Positions 51,901 to 63,704 of a stretch of DNA of 64,000 bases are shown one piece after another. The stretch lies in the NCBI RefSeq assembly GCF_001039355.2, contig NW_019775576.1:97513-161512 (forward strand), in the 5' to 3' direction. Under the pieces are notes generated by a model. It made no database searches. It had not been told where the DNA came from and worked only from the letters and a program-made list of their open reading frames with translations. The position numbers and the translations under genes were made by a program. This DNA is from Lingula anatina. Lineage: Eukaryota > Brachiopoda > Lingulata > Lingulida > Lingulidae. The stretch's first letter is position 1. Each line of letters starts with the position of its first letter.

Positions 51901-52753
51901 TTTAACACATCTCTAGGAATTTACACCATCGCTTTTTTTTACATCTGCTAAGTGGGGAGCTCTTTGTATTGCCTTCATAGCAATTACATCAATAGACCTA
52001 CTCTAACAAGCGTTAAATAGTGGAGGAAGTAAAAGACAGATTGTGTTTGAGGTAGATAAACACTCAGGGATCAATTAATACAGTATAGCAACGTACGGCA
52101 AAACCCTAGCTACCGGGCGATAGGAAAAATGTCGGACTAATGAAAAGGAGGGGTTTGTCAATGAAACGGGTTACCGTGGAGTGAAACGTTAATTAAGGTT
52201 CGATCGTCACTTCTTGATTGTATTGAAGTGTTGATTGTTATATTTCTGGTAAGCTCCATATCGATGTGTCTACAAGGAAGCGGGAATTATCCCCAGCTTC
52301 TGACTCGATGTCCTTGTTTCCGCAAAGATAGTATTATTGGAGCGTGTTATTAGTGGTGGCTGTATTTAAGTAAATGAAAAGGCGGAGAAACAGGTGTTTT
52401 ACGCACGGGAATGCATCGAGCATGTGTTGCTTATTCAAATCAGTGGAAATAAAACAGAAGCAAGCTTGGTATGAGTGGCATGAGTTTTTTTGTTCATTTC
52501 CTTATAAACATTTGCGCATTTTTTTGCCATATGTGAAATATTATCTAAGGTATATTTATCTTAGTAAGGTATATTTAAATTCTGTTGATGTTTTATGTTT
52601 ATTGCGGACAGGATGCATGAGAGAGATAACTTTTCCTGTATGCAATTCGTTACTTTATATCATTTTTCAACTTCTCTCTACCCCCCTCTCTCTATCTGTC
52701 TTGTTTTCCATCCCTCTTTCTCAGCGTTTTCAGTCATATTCACGCACACACCT

Positions 52754-52788
<35 letters not shown>

Positions 52789-53164
52789 TTTCCCTCCATA
52801 TTCACAACATTACAAATACACTCTTTCTCATACCCTCTCTCCCTCTCTCTTTTCTCTCTATTTCTCTCACTCTCTCTCTCTGTCTCTCCTTCTCTCTCTC
52901 TACACACACACACACTTACACACTTTGCCTCTAAATGCGCCAGCACGAAAAAAAGAGCATGTTCTTACAACCAGGGACTGCGTTCACTAATGAAATCAGA
53001 GTGCCCACTTGTAAACCGTAGACGAGTGACTAAACCGTCTTACTCTGTTACTCTGCAAACTCAGAGTTCTCCTGGTGGAACTCAGCCGTTAGGTCAGTCA
53101 CCGTTCTCGACCAACCAGATGACGACGTCGACACCGCCACTGTCGATCCGACCCGTATCTAGTA
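48464..53164. other. Upstream region of the CYP51-like gene
   Basis: Contains TC arrays, a G-rich tract (49490-49519), paired nuclear-receptor half-sites (49415) and a CT-rich block (52680-52910). No gene recognised; regulatory elements of the P450 gene could lie here. Confidence 0.45.
49415..49435 (-). promoter_or_regulatory. Paired nuclear-receptor half-sites (TCAAGGTCA twice)
   Basis: On the minus strand TCAAGGTCA occurs at 49435-49427 and again at 49423-49415. This extended half-site is the type bound by ERR and NR5A/FTZ-F1 receptors (family knowledge). The pair is about 3.9 kb upstream of the predicted start of the CYP51-like gene. Single copies lie at 15833-15841 and 18877-18885. Confidence 0.35.
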
Positions 53165-53330
53165 TGACGTCAACGTGTTAGCTTTCAAGTACTTCCGCTG
53201 AGCCTCAAGGAAACATTAGAAGCGAGTGTATAACAAGTGTCAATCAATAGTATGTGGGTGGGGCTTTATAGCTTTGAGTCTCAGCCGCTTGTCTATAAAT
53301 ATATGGGCTCGTGGCTGGAAGCAGTCAGTA
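53165..53330 (+). promoter_or_regulatory. Core promoter of the CYP51-like gene: CRE, GC/CACCC box, TATA, initiator
   Basis: A perfect palindromic cAMP-response element TGACGTCA sits at 53165-53172 and a GGGTGGGGC box near 53253. A TATA box TATAAATA is at 53294-53301. An initiator-like TCAGTA at 53325-53330 has its A at 53327, 33 bases after the start of the TATA box, which is the standard spacing. Transcription is therefore predicted to start at about 53327. Factor binding is inferred from the motifs only. Confidence 0.6.
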
Positions 53331-53475
53331 ATACTCTGAGAGGAGCAAGAGGGAACACAGAGAGGAACTTATACAGGGCTAAACAGTAGCTCGATACTTT
53401 GACGACTTGATTCATCTTTCATTAAGACATTCCGGCTGAAGATTTTTAAAAAAAGTTAGTATCAATTCACGGCTC
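53327..53475 (+). other. Noncoding first exon of the CYP51-like gene
   Basis: From the predicted start to a strong donor (CTC|GTAAGT at 53475/53476) there is no useful open frame. The next acceptor, TTGCAG, ends at 53771, and the ATG follows twelve bases later at 53784. The noncoding first exon is inferred from these signals. Confidence 0.55.
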
Positions 53476-53783
53476 GTAAGTCTCTAATTCAGTTTACCTT
53501 TCAATACCTGCAGTGATTTCACGCAGTGACTTCACAGCGAAATTATAATTTTTTTTCGTCCGTTAGCGAAGAGACGCAATATTGAAATAATGGGAACTCA
53601 GCATACCTGTGGTTGTCCAAAGCTCGACCTACCTTTCAAATGAGGCAGCGTCCATGAGGGTTTAATGCTACTCGAACGCTGTGGGATCGCACTATAACAA
53701 ACCGTTTCAGCTGTCACAACTAGTTATTACATTCTCGTGTCTATTTCATATGTCTTTTTTTTTCATTGCAGAACCAGCACATA

Positions 53784-56700
53784 ATGGCAGTAATATTTCA
53801 TCTACTCAACAGCGTTGATCACAGCAGTGTACTGCTCCTTGTGTCCTGCCTATTACTGGCGGGTATACAACTTTTGCAGCGTTACAGTTTTTCAAGCTGG
53901 AAACAGTTTTTCTTTACTAGACGGGTAAGTGTAACTACTGCTACTTTTTTTCATTTTTAACGTTTTTGTGAAGATGTTTTTTCTTGTAATTTTGAAATAT
54001 ATTAGGATGGGGATAACAACTGTAAAGCGCGTTAATACCTGATTATCTAAGAATTGAAATGTTTGTAACATTGATCTCAGATATTGAAATTACCAACCGA
54101 CGTATTTTTAATGGGGAAAAAGTATACGTGTGTGTTTGATTTTGTAAGTACCAAGGACATAAGATAGGACCAATAAGTTATGATTAAATCTAGCGATTTA
54201 ACCTTGGCGTTTAATTCTACTGTAATTGGTAGCGATTCGTGTAATACGAAGGACAGTGGAATGCAACCTTGTTTATTTGACACGAATGTCTTATTAATCC
54301 GTTTTCCTTTGGTCTTCCTCAGACCGAAACCGAATATGACACAGAATGTATTATTATTATTATTATTGTGTAATCTTTGGTTTTGGTTTTATGTTAGATG
54401 ACAAATGACTCTGTTTTTCACTTACAGAAAAACCAACTTCCACCGTTCATCTCGGCATCACTTCCATTCTTTGGCCACGCATTCGCGTATGGTAAAAATC
54501 CTAAAGAATTCCTGCTCAACGCATACAGAAAGGTGAGCTTTTTTTCTTGACTTTTTACCTACTGTTGTACAGTCTGATATCAGTTTGGAACATGATATTC
54601 TGGGACTGTAGTTAGTTAGTTAGGTAGGTAGACGGTAAGCATTGAAGTAAGCAGGAGTAAAGTGTTGGTCAATTCTGATAGTTATAAATATTATATAGCA
54701 TTTTTTTGTTATATTCATATTGAGATAGTGACTTGACATTGACTTGGCACATTCACTCATGACCTCACCGTCAATCGTTTCATTTTTTCAATGCAACGTG
54801 ATTTAGTATTTTACGCGTATTAAAAAAAGAAGGAACAAGGCAGTTTCCGATATGACAAAATGGCTCAAATCATCATAAGCAACACCGTTTAGCTTTTGAA
54901 AGTATTGAATGCGTATGACGCACAGCTTAAAACATATGAGAAGAAAGAGAAATAAGTTTGTATATGTAAGCATGCCTACATCCGATACCACCATACGAGC
55001 GGTAAAATAAAACCATACAAAGCTATAATTGTAGAGAATAAAGCTCAACGTGGGTGGAACGAGACAAATTACACATATCATATACAGATATTGTGATCTA
55101 TGTATTGATGCCATTCATGAGGGCGGTATATTGCATGGATTCTGGTAATCTGCATCTACGATAAAGCCGCTTATCAAGGAAAATTGAAATGGAGGGATTA
55201 ACTATTAACATAAAAATAGCGCATTCTGTGAAGAAGTATGTTGTGTTAGGAAAACAACGTTTACATGACCAATAAACGTAATGGTAACGTTACAAAACGT
55301 ACTGTGTTTGGTGAGTTACTCCTTCACAGTGCTTGAAATTAAGTTAATGCCTTGCCCTTCTTTTCAGTATGGCCCAGCGTTTAGGTTCACGATGATGGGC
55401 AAAACATTCACGTTTTTGGTTGGTCCAGAAGCGTCAAGGGAATTTTATTACAGCCCGAACGACCAGCTAAACGGAGAAGAAATGAACTCGAAAATTACGA
55501 CTCCCATTCTCGGCAAAGACACAGCATATGATGTTCCTCATTCGGTAAGACGCATTTTATTGACATTTCATTTTTCTGCTGTAACACCAAATCATCTTGA
55601 TGTCGTATTTTAACTGCTGATTGGTAAAACAAATTGAACGATCCAGTTCACTGATTAAAACCAGGTTTTAAATTTCTTTCTTGCTTGTATGTGTGAAATT
55701 CGTTTCACGTGTTGACCCCGATTCTCCCGGCTAACGTTAGATTGTACTTATCATGTTGGACTCAGTTTTTTCATTTCTTGTACTACCTATCCTGTCACAC
55801 CGGTACCCAAACCAAAATTAAAAATGTTTAATTTTTTTTTTCTTTAAAGGTAATGTTGGAACAGTTTCGTCTAATTAGAAAGTCAGGCCTCACCCGGAAC
55901 AGAATGGAAGAGTATGCCTCTGTCATTGAGGACGAAGTTACCCAATATCTGGAGGAGAAGTGGGGAGAGACAGGAAGTATTGGTAAGTGTTTACTGTTTG
56001 AAAACAGATAATTTTGGTTGGCTTTATGGTGGCATGTACAACGCTTGCTTTCAATGTTTTGGATGAAGGGGGATGCTAATTCTGCAAGATATATCTGTTT
56101 ATATCCCCAACATTTGAAGGGAATCTTATCAAACAGAATATACTGACTCCAGATATATTTAAGTTTCCACAAAGCAAATTTTTACTTTCAATCATTAAAA
56201 ATGTTAAAAGAATGCAGATCTCTAGAAAAACCTATGAACTCTTTCTATTTTTTTGGCTTAGCGTGTTAAGCCACGCCCACTTGTTGTGTGACTGACATTA
56301 CCCATCAACGTCTAACAAACCAATAATGGGTTTTCTTCCACAATTATCTTGGCAGTGGCAAAGGGAGTCGATATTTATAGTGGCCCTTGTAGATCTAAAC
56401 AGTTCAGAATTCGGATATGATGACAAAGATTTGGCCTTACAATGTCGAGGTTGTGTCAATTAAGACAACAGGTTATATAAATGTATGCTCAAAGCACGTG
56501 GAACACGCGTTTCAATACGTAAGCCCAGGGGGCGTTCTGGCATCATGTTCCGACCTCCGTAGTTAATGATCAATAGATAACGAGGTGATAAGGTCTGTGG
56601 TGATTATAATTCGCTCACTGTCCAACACTTCTTATTGATTTTGCATCTTTTAGTTAAAAAAAATGCCGTTGGTTAACTGATGTATTTGTTTTTCTTGTTG

Positions 56701-57331
56701 ACATCGTTGGTTTTTTGCACTTTTTTGTGTCCTTGTATTTTTTTTTTTTATTCTTGTCTATTCGATGTTCTTTTAGGTATTTGCATTTGCTTATTAGTCC
56801 AATTTCTTTTGGTGTTTTTCAAGCTTGATTTTGAATAGTTTTCAACTTTTATAGAAAGGAATTATTGCCTTATGTTTCTTTACCATATTTTGCATTGCTG
56901 TTATTTGACATTTATAATTTTGACTTGTAAGTGCATTGTTGAAACCATTTTTGTATTCTAAATGATTTTCGTGATTTATTCTTGCTCCTTATGTTGATTT
57001 TTGTTAAATTTAACGTTGTTTCTTTAATGAGTCCTTCTTTTCCTTTTTTTGTTGACTCGAATAATTCATATCAAATTTGATCGACATTCCCTTTTTTTCC
57101 AGACATTCTTCACACATTCCGTGAACTGTGCGTTCGTTGCGGGCCGAAATGCCTCCTGGGAACGGATGTGACGAAAGCGGTTAACCTCGACCTCTATCAT
57201 GACCTCATCTCAGGGTTTCATCCCCTTGTTATGACCATTCCCAGTTTTATGCAATCAGCTGTCTTTTAGTAAGTTATATGACCTTTTACCTCATATCACA
57301 ACTAACGGTGATTGCCTCGGACATGAGTCTG

Positions 57332-57374
<43 letters not shown>

Positions 57375-58241
57375 TTGATCGTTTGCATTTTTTTGTTTGT
57401 TGGCCATAACTTCCTATTTTCCCTTTCCCTCCATACCGTCTCTTAGTTACTGGTCCATATTTCCAAGAATAAAAAACTTTAGCCCCTCCTGCCGATTAAA
57501 AAGCAACTCTACTGCATGTCTTAGTTACCTCTGTTAGCATGCCATTATTCCCTTGTTTTCGTATAGTATTTGCTTAATCGCATCAATTCAAGTAATTACG
57601 TTAAAGCGTCAATACTATTGAAGGTCAAGGGAATAATTGTAATGTTTTTTTTTCGTGCCATACAAGTAATTGTGTGAAACCATTAATCTGTTGAGCTGAC
57701 CGACATATGTTTCCTCCACGTGCTTGTACAAAGTTATATATGCAACGGATAGCATGATAATGACAAATGCTTGATAATGAGAATAATTTACTTAAGGTTG
57801 GAACATGTTTGAGTCAATTACCTTCCTCAGTTGGCCAGTTTTAGCCTAAGAGATCTGGCGAAATGGCGGTGAAGTTAAGCAAAGTGAAGACTTTTTTGTT
57901 GTATTATTTCTGAGAAAATTTTGAAGTTATTTTTGGTGCCAGGAAAGAAAATATTATTATGAAACAGGTTTATGAAAATAAAGAAGGCTTATTTGTCCCA
58001 TTTTGCTTTACAGTAAACGCGACAGGGCCAACGCTAAGATTCGAAAGATATTCCAAGAAATCATCAACAAAAGACGCGAAGAACCGACAAGAGAAGATGA
58101 CACCTTACAGCGTCTAATGGAATCTAAGAACAAGTAAGTTCAGTCGCATTAAGAAAATTAAGGCAAATTTTTATATTAGTATCATTTGAATCACATTTCA
58201 AGAAGGATCAATTGAAAAATGTTTTCTGAAATAAATATACC

Positions 58242-58290
<49 letters not shown>

Positions 58291-60239
58291 GTTCATTCTG
58301 GGTCTGTGGAATAAGTTCTGGGTATTTTTCCTGGCTCAGGTTTGAATTTGAAATGTAAAACAAGAATAAAATCAGTGAATCCTTATGTTTCTTTTTATTT
58401 CCAGACACGGGCAGCCACTAACTGACACAGAATTAATCGGAATAATGACTGCATTGATGACACTGGGAACAGAAGAACCTTCAATTACAAGCACATGGTT
58501 TGGGCTTTTTTTGGCTAAACACCAGGATGTACAGGTAAGGAATGATCAGAGGACTGCTTTTTTAATGGAATTTCGTCATGTTTTACTGATGAAAAACGTT
58601 TTGATAAAAGTGTTTTTATTACTTCTCTTGCCTTGTATGTCAAATACAGGATCCCCGCAGAAAATGTATCTAAAGCACATGTGGCATTTTATTTAGTGCT
58701 ATATAGTATAAATAAATAAATGTATTTTCATAAACACATAACAATAAACGAATGGTAGAGTTATTTCAGAAGTTTTTAGTAATATGTACACGTTGAGTCG
58801 TTTCCATTTCGTTTGTTATATTCACATAATAAATACGAGAACATCCTTTTCTCTATCAGGAACAAATATACCAAGAGCAGATGGAAGATGCTAGTGGATT
58901 AGATTATAAAGTCCTAGAAAAATACCCCGCCTTGGAGAGGGGCCTGAAAGAGACTTTAAGGTTGCGACCACCGGCATTCACCTTCATCCGGAAATGCCGT
59001 AAAGATAAGGTAAGAAACAGTCTCTTACATAAGAAACATTTTCACCTGCGATGCAGCCTAGCAAGTCTATAGGTCCTAGGACACAATATATGTACATTGC
59101 GTCCTAGGTAGGTCAGAGGTCAGGTAGATTTCATCATCAACATAATAGCCTAATCTTCTTTTTCTTCTGTTTTTCTTCTTTTCAAAATTTTGCAAACTAA
59201 GTCCGTGACAGGTTCTGTTCCGTTCAGACCTTGACGTGTTTCAAACAGGCGAACACTTATGCTAACAACTTTTTTCGTAGCCTGACATAACTCTTAATGG
59301 TTAAGGTGACTCTCCAGTTCAGTGTGAACTTCCTCATTGCGAAAATTTATCAAAGTTGAGACATCGATTTTGATCGGGGACACGTCCTTAATCTCTTTCA
59401 AAATGCTATTACAGCTTGCTATTACATGTCTTACGTTTATTATTATTCTTAACATTATGCTTATACTATTCTTCTTCTCCAGGACGTTTTAGATTACACT
59501 TTGACTCCCGGCACCATGACGTGCATTTCCATCATCGTCAACCAGACTTTGCCTGAAATTTGGGGAGAGGATGCGGAGGACTTTAAGCCTGACAGGTACA
59601 GACATGTCTTTGTCTCCTTGCCCTATGTGCACTCTGAAATGTAGTCCTATTCATATCAGTTTAAGAGAAAAGGGTCTCAATTGTAATAACAGGAATAACA
59701 CATTTTGAATGACCTCTCTTTCATGTTTTCCCTGTTTATTTTAATAATTAAGGAAACAGTGGACGGGTGTTGTGGGGGTGGGGGGTGGGGTGGGGGTGGG
59801 GGGGGGCTACCAAGCATGTATTTACTGAAGTTCAGGTTTCAAGCTGTATCTGTTTTGTTAAACTTTTACTTTAGAAACTCCTAACAGCTTTTTAATACAA
59901 AGTTTATGTCGTTAGAAGATGAAACAAAAAAACTTATATTGTATATGTGCAATGTATCACTCATCAAATATTAGGATACTAAATTGTCCACATTTGCCTA
60001 TTTTCAGATTCATTGACTTTGGAAACAACCCCAGACAACAAGCCTCATACACACCATTCGGCGCAGGGACACACAAATGCCTTGGTCCTAACTTCGCCAT
60101 GTTGGAAATGAAGACAATCTGGGCGACCATCTTAAGAAAATACAAACTTGAACTTCCTTCTGAGCGTTTTCCAGTGGAGGATCGTACGACGCTATTTCTC
60201 ATCCCAGACGATAAGAAAGTCATATATAAGAAGAGATGA
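53784..60239 (+). CDS. Cytochrome P450, CYP51-like (ten coding exons)
   Basis: This heme-thiolate monooxygenase is probably ER-anchored. Coding exons: 53784-53924, 54428-54532, 55368-55544, 55850-55982, 57103-57268, 58014-58133, 58405-58534, 58860-59009, 59483-59595 and 60008-60239. All introns are GT-AG and the frame is continuous, giving 488 aa (animal CYP51 is about 500). Features: an N-terminal membrane helix (about 15-32), [20 protein letters not shown] (51-70), CYP51-type [14 protein letters not shown] (126-139), ExxR ETLR (355-358) and PDRF. The heme loop [10 protein letters not shown] has its cysteine at 436, followed by [18 protein letters not shown], very like CYP51. The I-helix reads [10 protein letters not shown] (301-310), where CYP51 has AGQHTSSTTS. 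The usual His-Thr pair is thus Glu-Glu and the catalytic Thr is missing. I read it as a CYP51-clan paralogue, not the housekeeping demethylase. The family is secure; the substrate is unknown. Confidence 0.93.
55791..55803 (-). repeat. MITE family 3, solo end in intron 4 of the CYP51-like gene
   Basis: CCTGTCACACCGG is the exact reverse complement of the first 13 bases of the 39244 element. No partner end was found. It may be a relic or chance. Confidence 0.3.
59766..59804 (+). other. G-rich tract in intron 10 of the CYP51-like gene
   Basis: At least five runs of four or more G separated by single T lie on the sense strand, a textbook G-quadruplex arrangement. It lies about 170 bases after the exon end at 59595. 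Confidence 0.7.
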
Positions 60240-62092
60240 TTGGTTGAGGCTTCCGCTTGCCAGAGAAATGTACCAATCATAGCAACTTTTACATCTGCTC
60301 TGCGGGGTCCGAACTTTCACATTGCGTGATATGGTTTCGTTGATCAGTTGATCGAACAAGTGGAACCACTTGAAGCCCCACACAAGGAAGTTATGAGAAA
60401 GATTTAAATTATTTTTGTATGTCTCTTTTTTGTATACACATATTTATTAAGTTATTTATTTTAGATTGGCGTAACGTGACCGTCCAGATATTAATTTAGC
60501 TAGATCACTTAGATTAGTAAGTCTTAGACGATGGTTATTTTAAATCTCTTCCCAGGGACCCTCATCAATCTTTTTCACTTATCTTCTCTCCCTTCTTTAT
60601 TTTCCTTGCTTGAGCAAATTTTATCTCACGCCTATCATTGAATTTATGAGATCTTTTTTTATATCTTTACTGTCGGTTTCTCCAATGTGGATTATAAAGG
60701 TCTCGATGGCTGTAGGATTAGACATTGAAACTGTCGTAGAGACTTGATAGCCAGAGTGATACAGTACATTTCATAGATTAGACATTAGTCACACTTTTGA
60801 CGGGATCGAGAGGATGTTTTGGTATCAGATTCCCAAAATGAGTTAAAGACGTAGTAAATGCGTCACTCCCTCAATGAAGCGCGTTTTCGCGGCAAGATGT
60901 CTTTCCTGTATAGTTGTACTAGCTTGCCATGTGGAGATAATCATGTCGTATTCACCTGCACCCAGCTCTTACTGCACGGGAATAAAACAGGTGGTGGGGT
61001 TTAAGCACTGAGTCAGCTAAGCCTTGTCATTGTTTACACACGTTGTAGACCACTGATTACCCTGAATTTGATGGTATCGAAATGTTGGAAGTGTTGGTTC
61101 TTATTTCATGCACGCTGAAGCATGTTACATTCAGATTTTAAGGGTGTTTGTAGGTTAGGGGATAACAGATCAGAAGGCTGTGGATATGGGGGTTGGGTTA
61201 CTAGTTTGAACTTTACATATTAATCTGTGTTCTTTCAAACGATTCGGTGCCTGATTAGACTGATTAATTTTACTACAACAGAAATATTACTGTGTGTGGT
61301 AATTTTGTGGCACCGTCACATTTGTGATAGTATTTTAATTTGAAGTCGTAGTACTGCATATTGTGTTTATGGTAATATGGGCATTAAGCACTATTTGTCT
61401 AGCCGAGGTTCAAGACTTAGTTAAAGTGTTATTAGAGTAATAATCCCCAACCTCCCGCCCTCTTTCAGTGGGATGACGTAATCATGTACGTCATGACGAA
61501 TTGCTCATAGTCAGGCGGAAAATGCATTTAATCGTTGGCTCTCCAATATTTATTTTCCCGTTTTATCATTAAGCGATAATTGATCGCAGGAAGGGCATAG
61601 TAGGAGTATTGTTTATCCACCTGGTTCTCATTCTGAGTCAGATTTTTACGCGCGTTACTCCTTGCCCGGCCCTGGAGTAAGATTGTGTCCCGTCTCATCC
61701 CGTGTCTCTGCTACCGCATTTGGCGAGATTTATCTCGCTTTTTCTATATGTACTGGCCCCAGTTGCATAATAATGAAACCTATGTAATATGAAGTCGTTG
61801 TGGGTATTCAACGGAATCTTATTACATGTGAGATTATATTTTCAATGTTTATGAATGGTAAATATCCTTATCACAGAGGAGTTGTTTGTAAAGATGGTGT
61901 AATGACCAGAGACAGTTCATCAGAGTAATTGTTATTGTATATATAACGTTATCACGTTGGTGTATTTATTGAAGCACCATGTAGAATCTCAAAGCATACG
62001 TCTAAATATTTATTATATGTAAAACTACTAATGTAATGTTTATTTATTATTATTACTATTTATTGATGACAGATGCTTGGCAAAAGAATAAA
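60240..62092 (+). other. 3' UTR and downstream region of the CYP51-like gene
   Basis: No coding signal follows the TGA at 60237-60239. Canonical AATAAA signals followed by GT- or T-rich sequence are at 60981-60986 and 62087-62092, so the 3' UTR may be about 0.75 or 1.85 kb. The stretch is AT-rich, with short ATT repeats near 62040-62065. Confidence 0.4.
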
Positions 62093-62423
62093 TGAAATGT
62101 TAAATTAAACCCTTTTTATTTGTATATTCCTCTGTTTTTAATCGGGCATCTGATTAAGCAATAAAAATATTGTGACATTCGCTACATTAGTACTTACCGA
62201 CATGCGAATGTAAGATTTTGATTTTTTTTTTTTTTTGAAAGGGGGGGAGGAGGAATGAGGCAAAACTTTAAATATAAATAGTAGACGAAAACACATTTCT
62301 TTAGGACGAAGGTCAGAAAGACTTGCTTGGTGTTGTTGTTTCGCTTGTTAAATGGTGTATTGCAAAGGAGAATACGGCGGGGGAAGGGGGGGCACCATAA
62401 AGATATAACGCGCTAAATATATA

Positions 62424-63702
62424 CTCCCCTACCAAAAAGTGTTAACCCTTCCACAATTATGTACATTACTACAAAACTTTTTATTTTACTATTACATGAC
62501 AACTAGGCAACCGATCATTGTATGAATTAGGGATGTTAGAAGTCGAACATTGATCTACCTAACTAACCAATGAAATGCCCCCAAACCAATTATTTTTTGA
62601 CATGCGGCTCCTAAGTGAGAAGAATAATTTTTTTATACCAATCGGTTGACATAGGAGGGAGTTTTGATCCGCCGAATTGCCAGGTTTGGTTTTCCCATGA
62701 GAACCATTCAGAGGTATAAACAACATCATTACCAAACAGGCACATGGGTAAATTTACCTGAGTAAGGCCGACCGAAGGAATTCACACCCAGAAAAGAGAG
62801 AATGTTAATAAGCCGCCTCCAAGAAAACGTTTCATAACATTTTGGAACTTGACTGCAACATTTCACAAGAACAGGGCACACAGGTGTTTCTGTGAAGGCG
62901 TTAGCACAATTCATCGTTATTTTGGCAATATTTCTGTTAGGAGACCAGTGATCACTGCCAGGAACCGTCTACGTCGAATCAGATGGTATACTGGAACTCT
63001 GGAATGGACATCAGGCAATAACTGGGCATTGATACTGTTTTTAAATGACGACAGAATCATTGGACGCATAAGGGTTTGGAAAACAGCTGGTAAGAAGTAG
63101 CTTTCCAATTTTCTGCCTCTGATTGACAGGACGCACCCCACTTAAGCCATGCATGGGGTGTATTGGCCACTGTATTGCATCCAAGCACTGGAAAAAACTT
63201 AAGGAATCCTGTTGATCACCCATTTATGTTTCAGCATGATAATGCTACTCTACGTACAGCCAATGCAACAATAGGCTGGCTATGTACGGACCAGATCCAG
63301 ACCCTCCAATTGACGGCTCAATCCCTAGATCAGAACCTCATTAAGAATGTGTAAGATATCCTTGGAAATGGATAACTCAGAGATAACTCTGCAAACAAAA
63401 ATGATCTCATACTATCTTTGCACCGTATGTGGAAAGCCATCACTGCGCAAACGTTACAGAACTTTTTGACTCCAAACAGAGACGCGACAGGTGCGCCCTC
63501 CAATCCAGAAGATACTGTACAAAATACTAGAATGCGGCTTTGATTTTTTACTATGGTTTTCTTATTCATTGGTTGTATAATCAGTTAATTTTTGCGAAAA
63601 AATTACTTTAAAAAGTTGAATAAAGAACGCTGTTTCATGACATAATTTTTTGTATCACTTTACGCATTGCGTTAGAGGTGACACTTTTTTTTGGTATAGG
63701 GG
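62424..63702 (+). mobile_element. Decayed Tc1-like DNA transposon, 1.28 kb
   Basis: Imperfect terminal inverted repeats can be read at both ends: ctcccctaccaaaaagtgt at the left, and a right end whose reverse complement begins cccctataccaaaaaaaag. TA dinucleotides flank them (62422-62423 and 63703-63704), as for Tc1/mariner insertions. The length is normal for the Tc1 family. The interior carries a broken transposase (separate entry). Confidence 0.75.
62755..63545 (+). pseudogene. Broken Tc1-like transposase
   Basis: Several pieces in shifted frames match the Tc1 transposase plan. A GRPKEFTPRKERM-like linker is followed by SVRRPVITARNRLRRIRW (near 62940), then WTSGNNWALILF, GRIRVWKTAGKK, QHDNATLRTA (near 63230) and SLDQNLIKNV. 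This last piece corresponds to the usual SPDLNPIENV and is followed by a stop and then DILG. Stops and frameshifts interrupt it, and part of the middle is unrecognisable. It cannot make a working enzyme. Confidence 0.85.
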
Positions 63703-63704
63703 TA

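Noticed and set aside
52374-52990. 186- and 131-codon frames rich in Ser-Leu
   Set aside because: They are mostly translation of CT-rich repeats; no supporting splice sites or family similarity.
53766-53783. Upstream start (TTG) for the CYP51-like protein
   Set aside because: It lies before the acceptor AG at 53771; the first ATG in the spliced exon is 53784.
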